Assembly (NCBI RefSeq): GCF_041260155.1
Contig: NC_091940.1
Span: 2,700,001-2,764,000, forward strand
Source of the DNA: Ptychodera flava
Taxonomy: Eukaryota > Hemichordata > Enteropneusta > Ptychoderidae
Direction of reading: 5' to 3'
Length of the DNA: 64,000 bases
Part shown: positions 39,423 through 64,000 of the stretch, in pieces
How the letters are laid out: each line of letters starts with the position of its first letter
Numbering within the stretch: position 1 is the stretch's first letter
Program-made: the position numbers and the translations under genes
Notes under the pieces: generated by a model
What the model was told of the DNA's origin: nothing
The model's input: the letters and a program-made list of their open reading frames with translations, nothing else
The model's database searches: none

Positions 39423-40609
39423 CTTGTATATCAAACAGTGGGCTTAATCACATTTAGCTGTATATGTAACTATCTAGATAGGAATATTGTGTAGTCAAGA
39501 TCATTACAGTTTTCTATTCACCACTAAATAATTTGATTTTCTCAAAAACATTGGTTTAAAATTTGCACCAAATGAACATATCCTGAAAAACATCAAGACT
39601 GCTTAACATACTAATTAAAGAGAATATTGATACTATACAGAGTAATTTGACATTTCGTGTTGGTGAATCAAATCTGACAAAACAAAATTCTTGGTTGGGA
39701 ATAAGTTGGCAAGCATGATAACATATTAAAGTTCTACCTTTCCTGGTGTTGAAAATTATCATATAATTCCCAGAACCAGATGTTCTGATATGGAATAATA
39801 TGAGCTCCAGATAATTTTAGGATTTACAGATAATCAGCTATTAATTTGGTCAGTCAATTGTATTAAATCTTAACAAAGTCTAATGCTAAATGGTGATCAG
39901 TAGTACTACAACTGACATATTAGACAAATTGTACATACCAGTCTAGTTCCCTGCCCCAATTTTGCTCCTGGCTTTTAATACTGAGCTTACAGAAAAGGAT
40001 CCCATGTTGGATGTCACACTATCTATTGAATGACTGGACAATATCAAAATGGCTTCCCAAGAGTCAACAGCACTGGTTAAGCAGTGATATGTTTTGTTTT
40101 TCAGAGGCTAAACAAGTCAAACTATCCATGGTGTTGAGCTAGGCAAACACAGAAGACACAACTTACAACTACTGATAAGCAAATAGGAGGAAATGCCCAT
40201 CTTATACACGTGTGGGTTTGCTATATATATGATAATAATCTTGCACTGGTCAAAAATACTATCAACCGATTACCGGTAGATTACTCAATAAAGCTAGCCG
40301 ACAATAGCCATGGATAAAAGAACAACACATACCAGATAGCCAAAGGCTGAAATGGACCAAAGTACTGGACTGCAATATTTTCAACATAGTAAGAAATTAA
40401 ACCATCAACTGATACAGACCTCTTAAAGATATTATAGACTAAGTGTAGTTAATGTAGCTGGAAAGTCAACATTCTATGAAAATAATTGATATCTTGCTCT
40501 GTCAAGACAGTCAACAGGAATTCAACTGACCAGATAAAGTTCAACATTTGTTTGAATCAAATGGTAAAAACTGCAAGAATGTGAGATCTAAAATATATAC
40601 TATCCTTGA
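39421..40609. other. Unassigned sequence beyond the TMEM231 3' end
   Basis: No exon or repeat is recognised. Confidence 0.35.
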
Positions 40610-40615
40610 TTTATT
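40610..40615 (-). terminator. TMEM231: Likely TMEM231 polyadenylation signal
   Basis: AATAAA on the minus strand, about 190 bp past the stop codon of TMEM231. It is the first such signal after the stop. Confidence 0.5.
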
Positions 40616-40807
40616 AAGCATTGAATAATTTAATTTAATTGTATCCTTCAAAAAGTAAAAAGTAACCAATGTTCGCCTCCATTTGTGCTAATGTGACCAG
40701 TAACTGTCTTCTCCAACATATCCTTGATGTCAATCCACTTGTTGTATGTGATAAAGTAAGTACACAACCTACTGTCCGTCGTGTCAGATCATCTGCTCTT
40801 ACAGCAT

Positions 40808-49036
<8,229 letters not shown>

Positions 49037-49421
49037 TTTAATTTTTGAGCCAAAACATTTCGGCTCGTACACACACGTTTTGAACACAACACAATTTTCT
49101 CGTATAAACAATGTAGCTGACCAATATCTGAAGTTAAACTTTTCTTGAACATCAATAAATTCGTAGCTTTTAATTTCTTTTATTCATATATTATCCACAA
49201 AACGGTAAATTACGCTGTACTAATTTTATAACCTGTACGAGGCTATCGATGGCGTACTCGCGAGATCTCGTTAGGGTGAGGTAAGGTCAGCTGGTCCTAT
49301 GATCCAAACAAACCATTGACTAATGTAATTGTAAACACAACTGACGCCACTCGCCCAATCGTGCATTACATTGATTTTCGCCACCATCGTTACTTACCCG
49401 TCAATTTGAGATTTCTTGAAA
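49037..49421. promoter_or_regulatory. Shared bidirectional promoter region, TMEM231 / GABARAPL2
   Basis: Only 385 bp separate the two divergent start codons, so both promoters and both 5' UTRs must fit here unless upstream exons exist. CTCGCGAGA at 49257-49265, inside the palindrome CGAGATCTCG/CTCGCGAG, is 9 of 10 bases of TCTCGCGAGA, a word found in vertebrate bidirectional housekeeping promoters and bound there by BANP. CpG is more frequent here than in the flanking introns. No TATA box is seen. Confidence 0.7.
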
Positions 49422-57095
<7,674 letters not shown>

Positions 57096-58053
57096 TCAAT
57101 TTTCAAAATATCTGACCTGGACCAGGCATCTGTTGTCAGTGTGGAGATAAACAAACAATGGAGCTACCTGATAACTCTGAAGTAAGCTCACTGATGTTTT
57201 GGTGACCCTAAAAGGAAGAGACTTCAATGTTTACAGTGTGGGGGACTCTGATTACATATTGCAAACAAATTAAAACAAGATATGATTTTATTAGTGGCTT
57301 ACAAGGTTCTTTCTGAAGTTTTCTGTACTCATAGTGTAAGCTCTATGAGTTTTTACCTGGACAGTAGATCAGATGCATAGCTTACACTCTTTGCAACAGA
57401 CCTATTGAAGGTCAGGGCAATATCATCATTACTAGTATGCTAAATCTGTTTTCATTTCAAATTCATGGTAATGATCTGATTGAGCATATAGACACCATTC
57501 AAACCAAAATGTACACAGATGAAATAACAGTCATCCTGATTCAGCACTGCAGATTGCTGTGAATCAAAATTTAGTAAATGAGATGTGATAAGCCCAATGT
57601 ATCATTGGCAACGATGAACCATAAATGTGCAATAGAACTGTCAAAATCAATAGAGAATCCATTCAAGTTCGTGCTGTGAAATATACTCTATCACAAGGAT
57701 TTTGTCAACATGCAAGATTTAATGTCACAAGAGCCAACTCTTCATATAAGTAGTGGGTTCAGATTTTGGCAGCAGGCTTACAGTACAAACGCTGATAAAT
57801 ATAACAGACAGGGTCTGGGAGATTTTGAAATCAGTAGAAGTGATTTTCACTCTGTAAGATTACAGTAACATTCTTTTTATTTGAAAAAATAGATAAGAAT
57901 GGCAAAGTTTGGAAAACTCATATGCCAGTATTATTTGACATTTTTTAAAGCCTATTAGCTGTAACTTTTAGTGATTTTTACACTAGATTTATATTGTATG
58001 GCAATTGCAAGTCATTGTTTTATTCCCCAAAGCATGATGAAACACCCATTACC
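57096..58053 (+). other. GABARAPL2: Probable GABARAPL2 3' UTR
   Basis: No further exon is seen after the TGA at 57093-57095. The sequence is AT-rich without repeats, as expected for a long 3' UTR. A family M1 MITE follows at 58054, and AATAAA at 58792 may lie within the same transcript. Confidence 0.4.
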
Positions 58054-58199
58054 GGTACTCAGCTTGTCAACACAGCGTCTTTTTAGATAAAATGCAACGT
58101 TATTGTTTACATTAGAATACTAGTCTGGATAAGAATTCACTTGTCAACAAGTATAATGCAGTCTACACATGAACTGGCTAAATTGACAAGTTGAATACC
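58054..58199 (-). mobile_element. MITE, family M1 copy 3
   Basis: This is the best-preserved copy of the family. The left end GGTACTCAGCTTGTCAAC and right end TTGACAAGTTGAATACC are inverted repeats, and the interior ATGCAGTCTACACATG and AGTCTGGATAAGAATTC match copies 1, 2 and 4 in reverse. Confidence 0.8.
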
Positions 58200-58791
58200 G
58201 TGTATCTCAACAAGGAAGTAGAACAAGACAAGAAACTGTTGTTGAGTCAGACATTAAAAACAAAACATGAAAAAAATGTAATCAGTTTTTGTGTACTACA
58301 GCTGAAGATCTACGAGTTTGACCCTGACTGTGTAGTATGCAGATATATCCTGGTATGAATCCATAGACAACTTAGGTATTCAACATGATGAGGCTTATTT
58401 GCTGATTTTATTTTGATTGCAGCATTCCATAGGAAGTACTATTTTATTACCTGTATTAATCATTCCAGTCCTTATCAAAGTACTTTACATGCAATGTAAT
58501 TCTGAGCAAAATGCCCGGGGAAACATTGGCACTGGACCTTAGTGTGAATTTTAATGCTGACAATAGATACCGTTACTTGACAATGAAACTTTGAACACCG
58601 AATGTCTACCAAGACGACAATGGACTTTGCAGAATTTCAAAGCCACAACTGCCACAAGGCAGAATGACAATCTTTTAAACATTTTATCTGTAAACAAGAG
58701 AATGCATGATTTAACAAAATGTTGTCTTGTGCTGTTATAAATTTACTGATATACTGACACTGTTGTGATGTCATCTTATTGCATATTTCTT

Positions 58792-58797
58792 AATAAA
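58792..58797 (+). terminator. GABARAPL2: Possible polyadenylation signal for GABARAPL2
   Basis: AATAAA in TTCTTAATAAATTC, 1.7 kb past the stop codon, with a GT-containing stretch about 30 bases further on. Long 3' UTRs are usual for Atg8 genes, but an earlier non-canonical site cannot be excluded. Confidence 0.35.
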
Positions 58798-58799
58798 TT

Positions 58800-59590
58800 C
58801 TACTGCATGAATGATTTGCAATGTTCATCAAAATTCATTTCCTTTGATCATATAAACAGATATGTGACACTTTCCCTGGAATTGATTAAATGGTTAACAT
58901 CATGGTAACATCAGAGAACATAATGAGATCACAGTATAGTGATTTCAATCCTGGTATGTCTGAAGCAAACTCGGATCTGACTTGATTGATCTTACTATGC
59001 CAACCTTAAATGTGAATTGCTAAGAGTCTTGCATGTTTTAAATCATTTTATTCCAAAATCTACCATAGATTGTTTATATGATATTGCCAGTGAGCTTATA
59101 AGTTTTTTGTACCGTCAAACCATAATGTTCTACTGAGTTTAATTCTTAAATTACTGTTATACTTTTAGCATAGCTGACACAAAATTTGTTATCAGGTGCA
59201 CACATATCAGTTTTTCTGTTTGAAAGCTCACCTACAAGCCATTTAGTGGTTTCTTCTGAGAATCAGTGTGGCAATAAGTTTGAACAGAAATCAAAACTGC
59301 CCCACTTAGTGTTGTTGGAAATGTTAAACAAACCAGCTTGCACAACCACAAAGGAGTTTACGTACAAAAAAAGCAGCAAAGATGTTTTTGTGTTGAGATC
59401 CAATCATTATTTTGCAGCCAAAGTGAAGCTATATTTGCAAGGCAGTTGACTGATTAAAGCTTACTCTTTTTTATTGCAAACACGTTAGAAAACATATCTT
59501 GACATGTCATCAAATATCAACATTTGAACAGAAATGTTACAAGTCAACTTTGCAGTGTAAAAATGGTAATGAGGGTCACATTTTTCACCA
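58800..59590. other. Unassigned intergenic sequence
   Basis: No gene recognised. An 87-codon open frame at 59186-59449 has no known domain. Confidence 0.35.
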
Positions 59591-60123
59591 GCACTTATGA
59601 GAGACACATCTCTCACCAATGCTTATGAGAGACACATCTCTCACCAATGCTTATACGAGGGACACACCTCTCACCAATGCTTATGAGGGACACATCTCTC
59701 ACCAATGCTTATGAGGGACACATCTCTCACCAATGCTTATGAGAGACACATCTCTCACCAATGCTTATGAGGGACACATCTCTCACCAATGCTTATGAGG
59801 GACAAATCTCTCACCAATGCTTATGAGGGACACACCTCTCACCAATGCTTATGAGGGACAAATCTCTCACCAATGCTTATACGAGGGACACACCTCTCAC
59901 CAATGCTTATGAGGGACAAATCTCTCACCAATGCTTATGAGGGACACACCTCTCATTAATGCTTATGAGGGACAAATCTCTCACCAATGCTTATGAGGAA
60001 CACATCTCTCACCAATGCCTATGAGGAACACATTTCTCAGCAGCACTTATGAGAGACACATCTCTCACCAATATGAGGGACACATCTCTTACCAATGCTT
60101 ATACGAGGGACACATCTCTCACA
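59591..60123. repeat. 28-bp minisatellite, about 19 units
   Basis: The unit is CTTATGAGGGACACATCTCT plus CACCAATG, with variants (GAGAGAC, TACGAGG, ACAAAT). It is repeated head to tail with no spacers. Each unit contains a GAGGGACACATCTCTC-type imperfect palindrome. As 28 is not a multiple of three, no protein repeat is implied. Confidence 0.92.
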
Positions 60124-60160
60124 GGTGGAAAGCTTACTATGACATTTTATATTCTAATTC

Positions 60161-60808
60161 GTTTAAGGCGATACCGAAGGATTCCAATTGCTAAGCAACG
60201 GTTGCTAAGGGTAATTTCCAAAATCAATCAAAATGCAAAGTTTTCATGCTTTTCTTTGCATAACAAAGATTTACAGAACCATACAACTCCAAAAGACGCA
60301 GGTTTGTCAGGCGATTGGTCAGTGATGTCACTCATATACAAATTTTCACAGCTCTATTTTAAAACGTTTCAGCTCCTACAAATTTGCACCAAATTTTCCA
60401 AAACTCCAGAATGTAACACATGAGATACCTGTTTAGAGCCCCTAGCATGGATTAGGTTATCTGTTCAAGTACAAACGATTTTTGAACAGGAAAAGATCTA
60501 CCGTGTCATTTTGTGAAACTTTTGCATGGTTTTACGGTGATATCTCATAAACGGTCTGGAATTTGTAGAAACGCATGCTAATCTATATTCTTAACTATGA
60601 CTTCAATATTCCTACCAAAAATTAGCTAAATTGGCTCACAATTGAGAGAGTTGAAAACTTTTGAGCATTTTCAAAATATCAGGAGTCGAAAATCTATAGA
60701 AAACAATGTATAAACGGTAAGATTTTGCACGTGCAAAAGTGCGCGTTTGGAACGTTGCCAGCGATAGCAACCAACGCGCGCTTTGAATCCTTCAGTATCG
60801 CCTTAAAC
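60161..60808. mobile_element. Inverted-repeat MITE, 648 bp
   Basis: The left end GTTTAAGGCGATACCGAAGG pairs with the right end CTTCAGTATCGCCTTAAAC; the repeat is about 27 bp with few mismatches. TTAA lies within both ends (TTAAGGCG and CGCCTTAA), so a piggyBac-type TTAA target is possible, but the palindromic ends make the exact boundary ambiguous. There is no coding frame. Confidence 0.75.
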
Positions 60809-63800
60809 ATAAAAGAGAAAGAAGATTAAGTTTATGGTTCAAATTACACATTTGATTAAATTTGCCTCATGTAAAAACTAAACCTACCCTTGTGAAAGAC
60901 CTGTGTGGGTTACAGGAATAGTCATGCTTGAAGTTTTGGGCACTGCTGCATTGGTCTTTTTCCAAATTCTCTTACGGGCCAAGTAGTCTGCCTGAACAAC
61001 CAATTGTACACTCTGTGCTCTGCACTTTAATGTACATTCAGATGAGTCAGAGCAGTATAGAGTGCAGTGCACAGAGTGTGTGATTGATTCAATGAGCAGA
61101 CGATTGATTGATCAAGCAGAATACACAGCCCATGAACGCATAAAGACATCTTTATTGAATAATTTAAGCTGTTATTACGAACTGTGTTAAAAGTACAAGG
61201 GGAGTAAAAGAGTAAACCCACCTTCCCTATGAATATATACAATTGGTATGAATTGTTGTACAGTCATGAGTTTGCATACAACCTGCCGGGGTTATGAACT
61301 TTATAGAATGTAGATGGCTCATTGTACCATTACAAATAGAATGGAAACAAACATTTGAACTGTGTATGGATCCTTGACTGATCTACAATGTACACAACAT
61401 GTAAATACAGCCTTTCTTTACTTACATACACACTTACCAAGTTTAGTGCAGAAAAAACACAACTTTGCCATGTATCTTTAAAAATTCTATTCATCAAAGA
61501 TTTAAAGGTATTTTACACTTTCAAAGTTAACTCCAAGATGATATGACAATGATGTCTCAGAATGTGCCAAGTATGGTTACAGTTAAAAACCATGTCCTCA
61601 AACAGCAAAGTGAAACTATTCTTTCAATTGTAATGTAACAGTCTGGCAGAATGATGATAAAATACAGACACTTTGGATTTGTATCTGGCCATGGTTTTCT
61701 TGTCTGTCAAACCATTGTGTGGTAGCCATGGTTTTCTTGTCAGTCAAACCATTGTGTGGTTACTTAGCCATTAGCCAGAATACCTGTACAGACATGACCT
61801 TCATTACTTTGCACTCAATCCATTCAGGGTCAAAGCTCTTAAAAGAAACCTTTGCTAGAAGCAAGAAGTGATATAGGTTTAGCCAAAACTTCATTGCATG
61901 GAGACAGCCTTGTAATCATTTATCATGAACACACTCTTGTCTGCTGTACATGTAGTTTCAAGAACAGAATTGTGCATGTCTTTTTTGTTTGGTCTGCATG
62001 GTGAGTGGTTTCATTGAACCATCAACAGTAGAAGCCAGTACCGAACAATACCGAACTCAAAATCCACTTTACATGACAATTTTTACATATAATTGTTTTG
62101 AAATATGATATAAATATAAGAAAAACCAAATATCAAACACCATTGCAAGTAATTGATCTAATTGCCTTGGAGATAGGGTAAGCCTTTATATAATGATTCA
62201 TCCACAATTGCATTCCTCTGTAATGTTGGCAACATTCTTTTGTTGATTAATATGTGTGTTTCTTTATATGATCAAGAGTCTAGTATATGGCAATAAGCAT
62301 TATTTGTACCTGTGGTATGTAGAATAGCTTGAAGGATAACTCCAGAGAATCAGAGTGTAACAATTATGTGATTGTCTTTGATATGTGTGTTTATGATGAA
62401 AAATATCACAAAGCAATCCTAGACAAGGAAAAGTGTCAAAGTTTTATCTGAATAGCAAGGTACAAAACAGTGTCTATCTCAGCTGGGATATGATGTGTTT
62501 AACTTCCTTAATGTAACTGGATCCCTGTCTGTTGCCATGTACAGAAACTTCCAGAATACTGTCTGGAACATATCGCACCAAATCCGAATGCTGAAAATAA
62601 ATATTGTAAATCAATTTAGGTTGTCATATAGCTAGTCTAGACAAGATGCCAATTTTTTAATGCATTCTGAACGAGAACAAGAACATAGACATAGCATAGT
62701 GAGACTAAGCAGAATGTAATATAATTTGTAATTTCATGTGTTTTGTCTCAGATTCAAACAGAAGGGTTAATGGTGATGAGAATCTTTGTCATGGCTATTG
62801 CCTGCTAGAGTTGCTACAATCAATCAATCAAGTGAGGTTGTGTCCATGAGAGGTGACTTTGGACAATGAAATCACCAAATAACTAATCTTGTACTACAGT
62901 CACTCCACAAAGTGACAGTAGTAGTAGAAGATTGTTTTAGAAGTCATAAAACCTTTGAATCTACTTGTAAGCTCATGAAAAATAGCAGCCAATCAGAGAT
63001 GCAAAATGGAAGTTTTGGAGAAAGAAGACTGACAGAAATCGCAAAAATTTGACTGGCACCATTACTATTACGTTACGTATTTGACATATATAAATATATA
63101 TATAAAAATATAAATATATAATGTATTGAGGAAATTTACAGATAATCTAATAAATATGTGTTTCTCGTGAAAATGTTATGCGGTATGTCATGCTATCAGT
63201 ATTGCTCAAAATGTAGCAAAATTTAGCATCTTCGCTCAAGCTGGTGAAATTTTCTTAGTTCACTGCTATGGAGTTCAACAACTTTTATATTGATTGGATA
63301 TGTTGTGGACAACATATTAGTGAAACTAAACTCATCCTCAAATTGTGGTCACTTATCCTCAATTTAGTAATGTATTCGCTGTCGTTTTCATTTTTAACAC
63401 AGATTCAATACTTTTCCACTTTAAAATCTGTTTTAAATTTTCTATATATGCATATATATGAGCACAGACATTACCAGTAGTTTGAATCAGTTTTGAAAAC
63501 AATGTAAATATACACAAGTTCATCAAAGCAAGAATGTTACATTTCTTGCAGCGAAAGAACATCCCTGAACACATACAAAATTTTTTAATCAATTTTATGT
63601 ATCATGATGTTACATTCAATGTATGCTTGACATCATAAAAAGTTTCAGAATTTTTACCAGCCAACAATATCAGAATGCAAATACTTTCAAAATTGGTTTT
63701 TAGACGATATCCGAAAGCAGTGCTTCTTGACAGTTTTAACCTAATAAATTCAACATAGCAATCTTATCACTGATATGGACAATGATTACAGCATTTTGTC

Positions 63801-64000
63801 AAGTAATGACAAGTTTCTAACACCTGTATTTACAGCTGTCATCCATAAACCCAATGTGCAGTGTTTTGGCTGAGTCACTGTTCATCATATCACCATTCTC
63901 TGTTCATAATGAGTTTACAGCAATCAAATTTGGAAGTTTGACACAAAGTTGATTCAAAGGAACTCTGAGAAATAAGAAATGATTTTTAGATTCTTTGTAA
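60809..64000. other. Unassigned intergenic sequence
   Basis: No exon with recognisable homology on either strand. It includes a 37-bp tandem duplication at 61688-61762 (GCCATGGTTTTCTTGTC units) and an AT-rich patch at 63085-63120. It could be intronic or non-coding transcript sequence of a neighbouring gene. Confidence 0.35.
61688..61762. repeat. 37-bp tandem duplication
   Basis: Two copies beginning GCCATGGTTTTCTTGTC at 61688 and 61725, differing at one or two bases (CTGTC against CAGTC). Confidence 0.85.

Noticed and set aside
59591-60123. Possible CRISPR array
   Set aside because: The 28-bp units follow each other without unique spacers and the genome is eukaryotic, so this is a minisatellite.

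Overview
This is a gene-poor, AT-rich, repeat-crowded piece of an animal genome. The genes are split by GT-AG introns. There are long (TA)n, (GA)n and (CATA)n tracts, many short inverted-repeat transposons, and several non-LTR retrotransposons, two of them with 2A-like peptides at the start of ORF1. Such 2A-bearing LINEs are reported from sea urchin, lancelet and other marine invertebrates. With a vertebrate-like TMEM231-GABARAPL2 gene pair, this suggests an invertebrate deuterostome or another marine invertebrate. The species cannot be fixed from the sequence.

Layout. 1-10,000: no convincing gene; one weak TATA-plus-ORF candidate (687-985), MITE copies, (TA)n tracts, a tRNA-like SINE fragment and a LINE remnant. 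10,024-10,507: a single-exon Tctex1-type dynein light chain gene with an RFX X-box-like site just upstream. 11,500-19,700: MITEs, an internally deleted 2A-LINE (12,446-13,885), microsatellites and a complete 1.1-kb Harbinger-like MITE. 21,162-24,633: a 3.5-kb element with CACTG termini and TGAACAC subterminal repeats, carrying fold-back inserts. 25,014-31,117: a 2A-bearing LINE with a perfect 19-bp target-site duplication and a second LINE fragment inside its 5' part. 32,172-32,454: a 51-bp minisatellite. 34,943-36,791: another Harbinger-like MITE with nested insertions. 40,808-49,036 (minus): the seven-exon TMEM231 gene. 49,422-57,095 (plus): the three-exon GABARAPL2 (GATE-16) gene. The two start codons are only 385 bp apart, so they probably share a promoter. 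58,000-64,000: MITEs, a 28-bp minisatellite and unassigned sequence.

How the genes relate. TMEM231 is a ciliary transition-zone membrane protein and the Tctex1 light chain is a dynein subunit, so two of the three genes are probably ciliary. GABARAPL2 is an Atg8-family ubiquitin-like protein of autophagy and Golgi traffic. TMEM231 and GABARAPL2 are also divergent neighbours in human (16q23), so the arrangement looks like old conserved microsynteny. Both gene models were built by hand from splice sites and family alignment, and reading frame is kept through every junction. Most of the rest is mobile DNA.
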